A stretch of DNA of 64,000 nt from Hyphomicrobiales bacterium (GCA_900470095.1 UBZM01000041.1:1-64000); one strand, 5' to 3'; counted from the stretch's first letter, positions 9,261 to 22,076 are shown. Numbers and translations are program-made. Notes: generated by a model from the sequence alone, not told the origin.

Positions 9261-9737
9261 CTAGAGCGGCAGCGCTCCGTCGGTCTTGACCTCTTCCATC
9301 ACGGCATAGGTCCGCGTCTCGCGTACTGCCGGCAGCGCCAGCAGCACTTCGCCAAGGAAACGGCGATAGGCGTTCATATCGGCGACCCGCGTCTTCACGA
9401 GATAGTCGAAACCGCCGGCAACCATGTGGCATTCCAGCACTTCGGGCGCCCGCTTCACCGCGGTTGCAAAGCGCTCGAAGGCGTCGGGCGTCGTCTTGTC
9501 GAGATAGACCTCGACGAAGACCAGCAGATGCAGCCCGAGTTTCAGCGGATCGAGCGTCGCGCGATAGCCCGTGATGTAGCCGTCACGCGAGAGGCGCTTC
9601 AGTCGCTCACCTGTCGCAGTCGGCGACAAGCCAACCTTTTCAGCCAGTTCGACGCCCGCGATGCGCCCGTCGGACTGCAGCATGGCGAGGATACGCCGGT
9701 CGGTTCGATCGAGCACGGGATTATTCTCTGAAAACAT
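9261..9737 (-). CDS. putR: Lrp/AsnC-family regulator, probable activator of putA
   Basis: Protein of 158 residues with an N-terminal helix-turn-helix (LDRTDRRILAMLQSDGRIAGVELAEKV) and a C-terminal RAM/AsnC ligand domain (HLLVFVEVYLDK...VAGGFDYLVKTRV). It is transcribed away from putA with only 107 bases between the two starts, the arrangement of PutR/PrdR-type proline-responsive activators in alphaproteobacteria; the role is inferred from this and from the fold. Upstream in-frame starts exist up to 9800, but MFSENNPVLDRTD at 9737 matches the usual family N-terminus. Confidence 0.88.
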   Translation of the reverse strand: MFSENNPVLDRTDRRILAMLQSDGRIAGVELAEKVGLSPTATGERLKRLSRDGYITGYRATLDPLKLGLHLLVFVEVYLDKTTPDAFERFATAVKRAPEVLECHMVAGGFDYLVKTRVADMNAYRRFLGEVLLALPAVRETRTYAVMEEVKTDGALPL

Positions 9738-9844
9738 CAAAAGATTCGAAGATAGATAAAGCCATAGACGGAAAATGACCATTGATATCCGGCCACGCAA
9801 GCGCGATCCTTTAAATCATCCCGTCATTCATTCGGAATCGCCCC

Positions 9845-12800
9845 ATGGCCGCTCCTGCCCCCCGTCCGGTCGCCCCAACCGCTCTCTACGCCTTCCGTGC
9901 GCCCTATGCCGAAGACGACGCGACGATTGCGGCGCGGCTGCTTGCCGGAGCCAGGCGCGAGCCGGCAGCCAAGGCGAGGATCGACCAGCGCGCGACCGGG
10001 CTTATCGAGGCGATCCGGACCCGCAAGGTCGGCCTGGGTGGCATCGAGGAACTCCTGCGCGAGTACTCGCTCTCGACCAAGGAGGGCCTTGCGCTGATGG
10101 TGCTGGCAGAAGCGCTGCTGCGCGTGCCGGATTCCACGACCGCCGACCAGTTGATCGAGGACAAGCTCGGCCAGGGTGATTTCGCCCATCACGAATCCAA
10201 GTCGGATGCATTCCTGATCTCGGCATCGTCCTGGGCCCTTGGCATCACGGCCCGCATCATCCAGCCGGGCGAGACGCCGACCAGCATCATCGGCAACTTG
10301 TCGAAGCGCCTCGGCCTGCCAGCCGTCCGCACCGCCACCCGCCAGGCGATGCGTGTGATGGGCAATCATTTCGTGCTCGGCCAGACCATCGAGGAGGCTC
10401 TGAAGCGCGCTCGCTCGGGCACCGGCAAGCTCTATCGCTATTCCTTCGACATGCTCGGCGAAGGCGCCCGTACCCAGGCCGATGCCGACCGCTACTTCGC
10501 CTCCTACGCCGCCGCCATCGACGCGATCGGTCGCTCGGCCGGCAATGAACCTCTGCCGAACCGGCCGGGCATCTCGGTCAAGCTCTCCGCCCTGCATCCG
10601 CGCTATGAGGCCACCAGCCATGAGCGCGTACTGAGCGAACTCGTGCCCAAGGTCATCAAGCTGGCCCAGCAGGCCAAGAGCTACGACCTGAACTTCACGA
10701 TCGACGCTGAGGAAGCCGACAGGCTGGAGCTCTCGCTCGACGTCATCGACGCGGTGACGGCCGATCCGTCGCTCGCCGGCTGGGACGGCTTCGGCCTCGC
10801 GATCCAGGCCTACCAGAAGCGCGCCTCGGCGGTGATCGACCATATCGCGGCCCTGGCCGAGCGCCACAACCGCCGCATGATGGTACGCCTGGTCAAGGGC
10901 GCCTACTGGGATACCGAGCTGAAGCGCGCCCAGGAGCGCGGCCTCTCCGACTACCCCGTGTTCAGCCGCAAGGCGATGACCGACCTCAATTACGAGGCCT
11001 GTGCCGCGCAACTGCTCGCCCTGCGACCGCGCATCATCCCGCAATTTGCCACCCACAACGCGCTGACTGTCGCAGCGGTCGCCGAGATGGCGGGCGGTTC
11101 CCAGGGCTTCGAGTTCCAGCGACTGCACGGCATGGGCGAGGCGCTCTACGAGCGGCTGCTCCAGGAGGATTCGGGCTTCGCCTGCCGCACCTACGCGCCG
11201 GTCGGCGGCCATCAGGACCTGCTCGCCTATCTCGTGCGCCGCCTGCTCGAGAACGGTGCGAACTCGTCCTTCGTCAGCGTGTCCGGCGACCCTGACGTGC
11301 CGGTCGCACAGCTGCTCGTACCGCCTGCCGACATCATCGGCACTTCGGCAGCGGCTCGCCATCGCCGTATTCCCCTCCCCGCCGACATGTTTGGCGCCTC
11401 GCGCAAGAACTCGGCCGGTGTCGAACTCGGTCATGAGGCAAGCCTCGCCGCGCTCCAGTCGGATGTCGCCAAAGCTGCTGCGAAGCCATTCCCCGAAGCG
11501 ACGGTGATCATCGACGGCAAACCGGCCGGAGGTGTCTCCCGCCCGGTCCTGTCCCCGATCGACGCCCGACAGGTCGGGACCGTCCTGGAGGCCGACGATG
11601 CCCTGGCCGATCGCGCCATCCAGGCAGCCCAGGCCGGCTTCACCCGCTGGAGCCGCACCCCGGCCCGGACTCGCGCGGCCGCCCTGCGCAAGGCCGCGGA
11701 CCTGATGGAGGAACGCCGCGGTCTGCTGCTCGCACTGCTCCAGGCCGAAGCCGGCAAGACGCTTGACGACGCCATTTCCGAGGTGCGCGAGGCCGTCGAT
11801 TTCTGCCGTTACTACGCGGCCGAAGCCGAAGCGCATTTCGCCACGCCGCAGGTGCTGCCCGGCCCGACCGGCGAGGAAAACCGGCTGATCCTGCGGGGAC
11901 GCGGACCGTTCGTCTGCATCGCGCCTTGGAACTTCCCGCTGGCGATCTTCTCGGGCCAGGTCGTGGCCGCGTTGGTCGCCGGCAATAGCGTCGTCGCCAA
12001 GCCCGCCCCGCAGACGCCGCTCATCGCCGCGGTAACCGTCCGCTTGCTCTATGATGCCGGCATTCCAGCGTCCGCCCTCCATCTCGTGCCGGGTGACGGC
12101 AAGGTCGGCGCCCGGCTGGTCGCTCATCCCGCCGTCGCCGGCGTCGCCTTTACCGGCTCGACCGCAACGGCACGTGCCATCAACCGCACGCTTGCCGCCA
12201 AGGATGGGCCGATCGTCCCGTTGATTGCAGAGACCGGCGGCCTCAACGCCATGATCGTCGACGCCACCGCCTTGCCCGAGCAGGTCGCCGACGACGTCGT
12301 GATGTCGGCCTTCCGCTCGGCCGGGCAGCGCTGCTCGGCACTGCGCCTCCTAGTGGTGCAGGAGGACGTTGCCGACAAGATCCTCGAGATGATCGTCGGT
12401 GCCGGCAAGGAGCTGAAACTCGGCGATCCGCGCGCGATCGACGTCCATGTCGGTCCTGTGATCGACGCTGCCGCGCGGAGCCGGCTCGACAATCATGTCG
12501 CAGCGATGCGCAGCCAAGGCCGGGTCGAATGGGCCGGCGAAACACCGGCGCTGGGCGGCACCTTCGTCGCTCCGCATATCGTCAAGCTCGACGGTATCTC
12601 CGACCTCACCCAGGAGCATTTCGGCCCGATCCTGCATGTCGTGCGCTGGAAGGCCGGGGAGCTCGACAAGGTCATCGAGCAGATCGAGGCCACCGGGTAT
12701 GGGCTGACGCTCGGCGTGCATTCCCGCATCGAGACGACGGTCGAGCGGGTCGCCGAGCGGCTCTCCACCGGCAATGTCTACGTCAACCGCAACATCATCG

Positions 12801-12964
12801 GCGCCGTCGTCGGCGTGCAGCCCTTTGGGGGTCACGGCCTGTCCGGCACCGGCCCCAAGGCTGGCGGGCCGCACTATCTCGCCCGTTTCGCGACGGAGCA
12901 GACGGTCACGGTCAACACGGCGGCAGCCGGCGGCAATGCCAGCCTGATCGCGATGGGCGAATGA
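9845..12964 (+). CDS. putA: Bifunctional proline dehydrogenase / L-glutamate-gamma-semialdehyde dehydrogenase
   Basis: Oxidises proline to pyrroline-5-carboxylate with FAD, then to glutamate with NAD. At 1,039 residues it is the short PutA type: there is no N-terminal ribbon-helix-helix DNA-binding domain, so it does not repress its own gene and control falls to the divergent Lrp-type regulator. The TIM-barrel proline dehydrogenase spans roughly residues 180-460 (KLYRYSFDMLGEGA, then RMMVRLVKGAYWD and QFATHNALT). The aldehyde dehydrogenase spans roughly 550-1010, with PWNFPLAIFSGQ near 695, ETGGLNAMIV, and the catalytic Cys830 in GQRCSALR. The stop codon overlaps the ATG of rppH by four bases. 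Confidence 0.97.
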   Translation: MAAPAPRPVAPTALYAFRAPYAEDDATIAARLLAGARREPAAKARIDQRATGLIEAIRTRKVGLGGIEELLREYSLSTKEGLALMVLAEALLRVPDSTTADQLIEDKLGQGDFAHHESKSDAFLISASSWALGITARIIQPGETPTSIIGNLSKRLGLPAVRTATRQAMRVMGNHFVLGQTIEEALKRARSGTGKLYRYSFDMLGEGARTQADADRYFASYAAAIDAIGRSAGNEPLPNRPGISVKLSALHPRYEATSHERVLSELVPKVIKLAQQAKSYDLNFTIDAEEADRLELSLDVIDAVTADPSLAGWDGFGLAIQAYQKRASAVIDHIAALAERHNRRMMVRLVKGAYWDTELKRAQERGLSDYPVFSRKAMTDLNYEACAAQLLALRPRIIPQFATHNALTVAAVAEMAGGSQGFEFQRLHGMGEALYERLLQEDSGFACRTYAPVGGHQDLLAYLVRRLLENGANSSFVSVSGDPDVPVAQLLVPPADIIGTSAAARHRRIPLPADMFGASRKNSAGVELGHEASLAALQSDVAKAAAKPFPEATVIIDGKPAGGVSRPVLSPIDARQVGTVLEADDALADRAIQAAQAGFTRWSRTPARTRAAALRKAADLMEERRGLLLALLQAEAGKTLDDAISEVREAVDFCRYYAAEAEAHFATPQVLPGPTGEENRLILRGRGPFVCIAPWNFPLAIFSGQVVAALVAGNSVVAKPAPQTPLIAAVTVRLLYDAGIPASALHLVPGDGKVGARLVAHPAVAGVAFTGSTATARAINRTLAAKDGPIVPLIAETGGLNAMIVDATALPEQVADDVVMSAFRSAGQRCSALRLLVVQEDVADKILEMIVGAGKELKLGDPRAIDVHVGPVIDAAARSRLDNHVAAMRSQGRVEWAGETPALGGTFVAPHIVKLDGISDLTQEHFGPILHVVRWKAGELDKVIEQIEATGYGLTLGVHSRIETTVERVAERLSTGNVYVNRNIIGAVVGVQPFGGHGLSGTGPKAGGPHYLARFATEQTVTVNTAAAGGNASLIAMGE

Positions 12965-13476
12965 GCAAAGCAGGGCCAGTGGACAAACCCTATCGCCCCA
13001 ATGTCGGCATAGCTCTCTTCAATGCACAGGGGCTTGTCTTTGCCGGTCGCTCATGGAGCGACGGCCCCGAGATCGTCCACCCCGGGCATGACTGGCAGAT
13101 GCCGCAGGGCGGCATCGACCCGGCCGAGGAGATTGTTGCTGCGGCGCGACGCGAACTCGCCGAGGAAACCGGCATCAGCGAGGCCACGGTACTCGGCGTG
13201 ACCGCGGAGTGGTGGCGCTATGACTTCCCGCCCTATGACGGGCCACCGCACCGGCTCGATCGCTTCGCGGGGCAGGAGCAGCGCTGGGTCGCGCTCCGCT
13301 TTACCGGCAACGAGGCCGCGATCGATATCGGCCGCCCGAACGGGGATTCGCCGCCGGAATTCACCGAATGGGCCTGGCTGCCGCTGGCCGCGATGCCCGC
13401 ACGCGTGACGCCGTTCAAGCGCAGGACCTACGAGCGCGTGGCCGCGGCCTTCGGGCATTTCGTCAGACCGGCGTAA
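12961..13476 (+). CDS. rppH: RNA pyrophosphohydrolase (Nudix)
   Basis: Nudix hydrolase of 171 residues that converts 5'-triphosphorylated mRNA to the monophosphate form, starting decay. The N-terminal YRPNVGIALFN and the WQMPQGGIDPAEE segment are hallmarks of RppH/IalA proteins, followed by the Nudix box REL-EE-TGI in ARRELAEETGI. The ORF is open upstream, but the ATG at 12961 gives the canonical N-terminus and a four-base overlap with putA. Rhizobial homologues were first named invasion-associated protein A. Confidence 0.93.
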   Translation: MSKAGPVDKPYRPNVGIALFNAQGLVFAGRSWSDGPEIVHPGHDWQMPQGGIDPAEEIVAAARRELAEETGISEATVLGVTAEWWRYDFPPYDGPPHRLDRFAGQEQRWVALRFTGNEAAIDIGRPNGDSPPEFTEWAWLPLAAMPARVTPFKRRTYERVAAAFGHFVRPA

Positions 13477-13495
13477 CCTCGGGACGCAGCCCGCA

Positions 13496-13523
13496 AGAAA
13501 AAAGGGCCGCTCACGCGGCCCTT
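13496..13523 (-). terminator. Intrinsic terminator of the atp operon
   Basis: A perfect 9-bp stem (AAGGGCCGC / GCGGCCCTT, 13502-13510 and 13515-13523) with a 4-base loop. Read on the minus strand the stem is followed by a T-rich run (TTTTTTCTT), so it terminates transcripts coming from atpC, 37 bases upstream. On the plus strand the stem is followed by ATGTCAT, so it should be less efficient for rppH. Confidence 0.85.
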
Positions 13524-13559
13524 ATGTCATCTCGCTGCCGAGCGGCAGGACACGCGATC

Positions 13560-13973
13560 TCACGCAGCCTTGCGCTGCTGAAACACGCCCTTGAACTCCT
13601 GGAGCTGGATCAACAGCTCCTGCAGGCGGCGCTGTTCGTCCTCGTTCGGGGCAGCCGCGAGGCGGGTCTCAGCCGTCAGGATTTCCGCGTCGAGAACATC
13701 GTTGTCGACGTCCTCGATAAAGCGGGCCTGCTCGGCCAGGATCGTCAGCGCGGTCTGATTGACCTCGACAATACCGCCGCCGACGAAGAACTCCTTGCCA
13801 TTGCCGGGGCCGGTCTGAGCCAGGACGATACCCGGCTTCAGCGCGGCAACGATCGGCACATGGCCGGCGAGAATTGTCATCTCGCCCTCGACCGACGGCA
13901 CGATGACACTGACGACTTCGCCCGAGAACAAGATGTTCTCCGGCGAGACGAGTTCGAACTTGAAGGTGGCCAT
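13560..13973 (-). CDS. atpC: ATP synthase F1 epsilon subunit
   Basis: Small central-stalk subunit (137 residues) of F1. The N-terminal beta-sandwich begins ATFKFELVSPENILFSGEV and continues through EGEMTILAGHVPIVAALKPG, both family hallmarks; a short helical C-terminus ends in QQRKAA. I start at ATG 13973, preceded by a GGGAG ribosome site seven bases upstream, rather than at the TTG one codon earlier. It is separated from atpD by an unusually long 143-base spacer that contains a palindromic repeat. Confidence 0.96.
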   Translation of the reverse strand: MATFKFELVSPENILFSGEVVSVIVPSVEGEMTILAGHVPIVAALKPGIVLAQTGPGNGKEFFVGGGIVEVNQTALTILAEQARFIEDVDNDVLDAEILTAETRLAAAPNEDEQRRLQELLIQLQEFKGVFQQRKAA

Positions 13974-13997
13974 CAAGGCTCTCCCGCTGCTTCAGTC

Positions 13998-14029
13998 ATC
14001 CCGGCCGGAGCGCAGCGTGGAGCCGGGAT
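13998..14029. repeat. Palindromic intergenic repeat in the atpD-atpC spacer
   Basis: An 8-bp inverted repeat ATCCCGGC / GCCGGGAT separated by 16 bases, embedded in TCATCCCGGCC...GCCGGGATCCAGG. This matches from memory a short repeat element common between genes in Bradyrhizobium, Bosea and Methylobacterium relatives; copy number in this genome cannot be judged from one window. It lies inside an essential operon, between two co-transcribed genes. Confidence 0.6.
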
Positions 14030-14116
14030 CCAGGCAAGGGCCTGTGTCGTCGATGCTTGGGCGAGGCCCCCCGAGATTGGCTCAACGCCACCCGGGACGG
14101 CCGTTGCCCCAGCGGA

Positions 14117-15652
<1,536 letters not shown>

Positions 15653-15659
15653 TCAGGCG

Positions 15660-16529
15660 TTAGAGCGCTTCCGCGCCGGAGATGATTTCGATCAATTCCT
15701 TGGTGATCATCGCCTGACGCGAGCGGTTGTAGAGCTGCGTCTGCTTCTTGATCATCTCGCCGGCGTTACGCGTGGCGGAATCCATCGCCGACATCCGCGC
15801 GCCCTGTTCGGAAGCGGCATTCTCGAGCAGCGCCCGCAGCACCTGAACGGTCAGGTTGCGCGGCAGCAGCACGTCGAGAATTTCGCCTTCGTCAGGCTCA
15901 TACTCGTAAACTGAGTCGCTGGTCTGCGTGCCGGCCGGAATCTCGGCAGGAATGATGCGCTGAGCCGTCGGGATCTGCGAGATGACCGATCTGAACTTCG
16001 AGAAGAACAGTGTCGCCACGTCGAACTCGCCGGCGTCGAAGCGGGCGAGCACGTTTTGCGCGATCGTCTCGGCATTGACGTAGCCGACCTGCTTGAAGCT
16101 GCGCAGGTCGATCAGCTCGATGATATCCCGCTCGAACTGGCGGCGCAGGATGTCATAGCCCTTCTTGCCGACGCAGATGATCTTGACCGTCTTGCCTTCA
16201 GCCTTCAGCGCCAGCGCCTTGTCGCGCGCCAGACGCGCGATCGAGGAGTTGAACGCGCCGCACAGGCCGCGCTCGGCTGTGCAGACGACGAGCAGATGGA
16301 CCTTGTCGGAACCCGTCCCGGCAATCAGCCTTGGTGCGCCGTCACCGGCGACGCCGGCAGCCAGGCTGGCCAGCACCGTCTCCATACGCTCAGCATAGGG
16401 ACGTGCCGCTTCCGCCGCGCTCTGGGCGCGGCGCAGCTTGGCGGCCGCGACCATCTGCATGGCCTTGGTGATCTTCTGCGTCGCCTTCACTGAGGCGATA
16501 CGATTTCGCAGATCCTTCAATGAAGGCAT
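15660..16529 (-). CDS. atpG: ATP synthase F1 gamma subunit
   Basis: Central rotor shaft of F1, 289 residues. N-terminal coiled coil [20 protein letters not shown] and [15 protein letters not shown], middle segment [12 protein letters not shown], and the C-terminal coiled coil [14 protein letters not shown] and [15 protein letters not shown] are textbook gamma-subunit signatures. It sits between atpA and atpD, 43 and 73 bases from its neighbours. Confidence 0.98.
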   Translation of the reverse strand: MPSLKDLRNRIASVKATQKITKAMQMVAAAKLRRAQSAAEAARPYAERMETVLASLAAGVAGDGAPRLIAGTGSDKVHLLVVCTAERGLCGAFNSSIARLARDKALALKAEGKTVKIICVGKKGYDILRRQFERDIIELIDLRSFKQVGYVNAETIAQNVLARFDAGEFDVATLFFSKFRSVISQIPTAQRIIPAEIPAGTQTSDSVYEYEPDEGEILDVLLPRNLTVQVLRALLENAASEQGARMSAMDSATRNAGEMIKKQTQLYNRSRQAMITKELIEIISGAEAL

Positions 16530-16572
16530 CGACGATCCTCATATTGCCGGGGTGTTTAGACCCCGGTCGACC

Positions 16573-18101
<1,529 letters not shown>

Positions 18102-18102
<1 letters not shown>

Positions 18103-18680
18103 CAGCCGACCTCTTTCATGGCAAGACGAATTGAATTGAGTTTGGTTTTCAGCGAGGCGTCGACCATCCGCGAGCCCATCTTGACGACGAGACCGCCAAT
18201 AATGGCCGGATCGACCTTGATAGCGACGGCAACGTCCTTGCCGGCCACATCCTTGAGCGCAGCGCGGATCTCGTCGAGGCGCTTGGCCGACGGCTCCTCG
18301 GCGACCGTGACTTCGGCGCTGACGATGCCTTTGGCTTCGGCGACGAGCGCACGATAACCCCGGATCATGCCCGGCAGCGCGAACAGGCGGCGCTTGCTGG
18401 CGACGAAACCGATGAACTTGGCGGCAATGCCGCCAATGCCCGCCTTGGCGAGCAGGGCCGTGACCGCCGAGACCTGCTCCTCGGCCGTGAAGACCGGGCT
18501 GCTGATCAGGCGCCTCAGATCGTCGCTCTCGGCGATCATCGCGCCGAAGGTGTCGAGATCGGTCGAGACGGCGTCGATCGCACCGGCTTCTGTAGCCAGT
18601 TCGAACAACGCCGTGGCATAGCGCCCGGCTACGCCCGACACCAATGTCTGATCCTGCGATCCGCCTTCAGCCACGCTCAC
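18102..18680 (-). CDS. atpH: ATP synthase F1 delta subunit
   Basis: Peripheral-stalk subunit linking F1 to F0 (192 residues). Identified by [16 protein letters not shown] near the N-terminus, a helical N-domain, and the C-terminal signature [25 protein letters not shown]. It starts with GTG at 18680; a second GTG at 18674 is possible. First gene of atpHAGDC; the F0 genes are absent, as is usual in alphaproteobacteria where F0 forms a separate operon. Confidence 0.96.
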
Positions 18681-18885
18681 ATCTCTCGTTCAATGGACTG
18701 CACCGGCGACCTTCGTGATGAAGGTGGAGTGCATCGTCCTGGCGCTGCGATGTTTCAGACAGACGAAAGCCGCGCGAGTGCGCACCTTGCGTCCGAAATG
18801 TGGCGGTGCACTAACATGAGGCTTTGGGGGGCGCAATCCGTAGATCGCGATCAACTGGGCCGTTTTCCGCAGTCGTGCCCTGCAC
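18681..18885. other. Intergenic region upstream of the atp operon
   Basis: 205 bases between atpH and the 3' end of priA, both on the minus strand. It must hold the atp promoter, but I see no convincing -35/-10 pair, and only a weak GAGAG ribosome site ahead of the GTG start. No RNA gene or conserved hairpin recognised. Confidence 0.5.
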
Positions 18886-21072
18886 TCACAGGAAGCTTTG
18901 CGGGTCGACGTCGACCTGAACCCGCACAGAACCCTTCGCTCGCGGCGCGCTCTTCAGCCAGTCGCGCAGATAATCCTGCAGATTGACCTCGCGGGCCGTT
19001 TTCACGATCAAACGCATGCGATGCCGCCCGCGCAGTACGGCTAGAGGCGCTTCGGCGGGCCCCAGGACGACGACTCCGTCCGGTGGCGCTGCGCAGCGTG
19101 CCAGCGCGCGAGCATGATTTTCGGCCTCGGCCTGGCTGTTGGCGGAGACGATCAATCCGGCAAGACGCCCAAAGGGCGGCAGGCCCGCGGCCTCTCGGGA
19201 CACCGCCTCTGCGGCATAAAACCGCTCCGGGTCGCCCGAGACCAGCGCCTTCAGCACCGGGTGGCTTGGATCATGGGTCTGAAGCAGGGCCCGGCCCGGC
19301 TTCTCGCCCCGGCCTGCCCGCCCCGTCACCTGCCGCAAGACCTGGAAGGTTCGCTCGGCCGCGCGGGGATCGCCAGAGGTCAGCCCGAGATCGGCATCGA
19401 CGACGCCGACCAGTGTCATCCCCGGAAAATTATGCCCCTTGGCGACGAGCTGCGTGCCAATGACGATGTCGAACTCGCCCTCCGCCACCGCCATCAGTTC
19501 CTGCTTCAGCCGCTCGGTACCGCCGGGAAAATCACTGGAGAGCACGATCGAGCGCGCATCGGGGAACAGCGTCGCGACTTCTTCCGCAAGCCGTTCGACG
19601 CCGGGGCCGCAGGCCGCGAGGCTTTCCGGCGCATGACACGCCGGGCACTCATGCGGCCGGCGTTCGACATGGCCGCAATGATGACAGACCAACGCCCGGC
19701 GAAAGCGGTGATCGACCAGCCAGGCCGAGCAGTTCGGGCACTGGAACCGGTGGCCGCAATCACGGCAGAGCGTCAGCGGCGCATAGCCGCGGCGGTTCAG
19801 GAAGAGCAACGACTGCTCCTTCGCCTCCAGGTTGGCGGTAATGGCGTTGACGAGAGCGCCGGAAATCCAGCGTCCCCGTTCTGGCTTGTCGCGTTTGAGG
19901 TCAACCAGATCGAGCGTCGGCAACTCCCGCCCGCCGAAACGTTCCGGCAGTTTCAGATAGGCATAGCGCCCGCGCTCGGCATTGACCCGGGTTTCGAGCG
20001 AAGGCGTCGCAGAGGTGAGGATGACCGGGGCCTTCTCGATCATGCCGCGCACCACGGCCATGTCGCGGGCGTGATAGCTGACGCCGTCCTCCTGCTTGTA
20101 GGCAGCCTCGTGCTCTTCATCGACGACGATCAGCCCGAGATCGCGGTAAGGCAGGAACAGGGCCGAGCGCGCGCCCGCCACCACTCTCGCTTCGCCGCTC
20201 GCGATCGCCGCCTGCAGCCGCTCGCGCCGCCGGCCCGAGACCGCCGAATGCCAGAGCCCGGGCCGCACGCCGAACCGGGCCTCGAAGCGGTCGATGAACT
20301 GCGCCGTCAACGCGATTTCCGGCATCAGGATCAGGCTCTGGCGACCGAGCCGGATCGCCTCCGCCACAGCCTCGAAATAGACCTCCGTCTTGCCCGATCC
20401 CGTGACGCCCTCGAGCAGGGTCACGCCGGGGCCCGCCGCCTTGACGGACGCAACCAGTGCCGTCGCCGCCTCTGCCTGTCCCGCCGACAGGGCCGGTCGC
20501 GCGTGATCCGGATCGGGAATCTCGACGACCTCTACGCGCGGCAGTGCTTCGATGGCGAAGGTCCCCGCATCGACGAGCGAATCGATCACCGCGCCACTCA
20601 CCGAGGCCGTCTCGGCCAGCGCCGATTTCGCGATCAGAAGGCCGCCTTCGGCCGCCGCAATCGCTCGCGCCCGTGCCGGCGTCATGCGCTGGGGCGGCGG
20701 CCCGACGAGTCGGACGCCCATCTTCGGTCGTTCCGGCGTGTCATCGGGCGGTCGCCGCAGCGCAAGCGCCAGCACCGAACCCTTGGCCGCAAGCGTGTAC
20801 CAGGCGACCCAGTCGACAAGCTTCATCAGGGCCGGATCGAGCGGCGGCATGTCTATTTTGGCACTGACGCGCTTCAGATTGCCGCCGCGCCCCGAGCCCA
20901 GGCTCCAGACGACGCCAACAGTCTCGCGCGGCCCCAGCGGAACCTGCACGATATCGCCGGGTTTGAGGACGAGTCCGTCCGGAACCGCATAGCTATAGGC
21001 CTGATCGAGCGCGAGCGGGATCAGCACGTCGACCGTGCCACCTGTTTCGATGCCTGTCTCAACCTCGCTCAT
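18886..21072 (-). CDS. priA: Primosomal protein N' (replication restart helicase)
   Basis: 3'-to-5' superfamily 2 helicase that reloads the replisome at stalled forks, 728 residues. Walker A GVTGSGKT at 222-229, DEEH box at 318-321, GRAGRGEKPGRALLQT motif VI. The zinc-binding insert has four CxxC pairs (CRDC, CPNC, CHHC, CPAC), as in authentic PriA. The N-terminal 3'-DNA-binding domain starts at VDVLIPLALDQAYSYAVP. Divergent from xerC across 77 bases. Its location beside atpHAGDC is common in alphaproteobacteria. Confidence 0.97.
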   Translation of the reverse strand: MSEVETGIETGGTVDVLIPLALDQAYSYAVPDGLVLKPGDIVQVPLGPRETVGVVWSLGSGRGGNLKRVSAKIDMPPLDPALMKLVDWVAWYTLAAKGSVLALALRRPPDDTPERPKMGVRLVGPPPQRMTPARARAIAAAEGGLLIAKSALAETASVSGAVIDSLVDAGTFAIEALPRVEVVEIPDPDHARPALSAGQAEAATALVASVKAAGPGVTLLEGVTGSGKTEVYFEAVAEAIRLGRQSLILMPEIALTAQFIDRFEARFGVRPGLWHSAVSGRRRERLQAAIASGEARVVAGARSALFLPYRDLGLIVVDEEHEAAYKQEDGVSYHARDMAVVRGMIEKAPVILTSATPSLETRVNAERGRYAYLKLPERFGGRELPTLDLVDLKRDKPERGRWISGALVNAITANLEAKEQSLLFLNRRGYAPLTLCRDCGHRFQCPNCSAWLVDHRFRRALVCHHCGHVERRPHECPACHAPESLAACGPGVERLAEEVATLFPDARSIVLSSDFPGGTERLKQELMAVAEGEFDIVIGTQLVAKGHNFPGMTLVGVVDADLGLTSGDPRAAERTFQVLRQVTGRAGRGEKPGRALLQTHDPSHPVLKALVSGDPERFYAAEAVSREAAGLPPFGRLAGLIVSANSQAEAENHARALARCAAPPDGVVVLGPAEAPLAVLRGRHRMRLIVKTAREVNLQDYLRDWLKSAPRAKGSVRVQVDVDPQSFL

Positions 21073-21149
21073 GCGCCCGTGTCTAGCATCGATTCGGTCC
21101 CTGTTAAGGCAGGGGCGTCATGCTCGATTGAAGACCACACGGGACGCCG

Positions 21150-22076
21150 ATGACCGATTTCGAGACCCTGCGCCAGAACTGGCTCGTCCATCTCGCGAGC
21201 GAGCGCCGTCTTTCGCCCAAGACGCTCGAGGCCTATGGCCGCGACCTTGCGCAATTCTCCGCCTTTCTCGACGGCCATTTTGGCGGCAAGCCGACCCTCG
21301 CGGATCTGGCAGCGCTGAAACCGCTCGACCTGCGCGCCTTTCTCGGGCAGCGCCGGCGGGACGGTGTCGGCAACCGCACGCTGATGCGCCAGCTTGCCTC
21401 GCTGCGCTCCTTTGCCCGCTTCGGAGAACGCACCGGCAAGCTTACCGCCTCGGCCTTTGCCGCGACGCGTGGGCCCCGCATTGGAAAATCGCTGCCGCGC
21501 CCACTTGATGCCAAGGCCGCGAGGGCCGTGACGCAAGCGGATATCCGCGCCGGCGAGGACCGTGAAACCTGGATCCTGGCACGAGACGCAGCCGTGCTCG
21601 CCCTGCTCTATGGCTGCGGCCTGCGCATCTCCGAGGCGCTTGGGTTGTCGCGTGCGCAGGCGCCAAGGAGCGCATCGGATACGCTGACCGTGATCGGAAA
21701 GGGCCAGAAGACCCGCATGGTGCCTGTTCTGCCGGTCGTGGTCACCGCGATCGAGGAGTATCTCTCGCTCTGCCCCTGGCGATTGCCGCCGGAGGGCCCG
21801 CTCTTCCTCGGCGCCAAGGGTGGACCGCTCTCGCCCCGCATCATCCAGCTCGCGGTCGAGGGCCTGCGCGGCGCGCTCGGCCTGCCCTCGTCTGCGACCC
21901 CGCATAGCCTGCGCCATTCCTTCGCGACCCATCTGCTTGGTCGCGGCGGCGATTTAAGGGCCATCCAGGAGCTGCTCGGGCACGCATCTCTCTCGACCAC
22001 GCAGATCTATACCCGCATCGATTCGGCCCGTCTGATGGCGGCTTATGATGCGGCCCATCCCCGCGCCCAACGATAA
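21150..22076 (+). CDS. xerC: Tyrosine recombinase XerC
   Basis: Site-specific recombinase that resolves chromosome dimers at dif together with XerD, 308 residues. Catalytic residues visible: Arg159 (GLRISEALGL), Lys184 (GKGQKTR), His252 and Arg255 (HSLRHSFATHLL), His278 (LLGHASLSTTQ) and the nucleophile Tyr287. The N-terminal SAM-like core-binding domain starts at WLVHLASERRLSPKTLEAYGRDL. Chromosomal setting beside priA and absence of any excisionase or phage genes argue for housekeeping XerC rather than an integrase. Confidence 0.94.
   Translation: MTDFETLRQNWLVHLASERRLSPKTLEAYGRDLAQFSAFLDGHFGGKPTLADLAALKPLDLRAFLGQRRRDGVGNRTLMRQLASLRSFARFGERTGKLTASAFAATRGPRIGKSLPRPLDAKAARAVTQADIRAGEDRETWILARDAAVLALLYGCGLRISEALGLSRAQAPRSASDTLTVIGKGQKTRMVPVLPVVVTAIEEYLSLCPWRLPPEGPLFLGAKGGPLSPRIIQLAVEGLRGALGLPSSATPHSLRHSFATHLLGRGGDLRAIQELLGHASLSTTQIYTRIDSARLMAAYDAAHPRAQR

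Noticed and set aside
9824-12127. 767-codon frame antisense to putA
   Set aside because: Low-complexity composition and no recognisable domain; putA on the other strand is unmistakable.
21150-22076. Integrase of a mobile element
   Set aside because: The tyrosine recombinase sits beside priA, has XerC length and catalytic spacing, and there are no phage, plasmid or att-like repeats around it.
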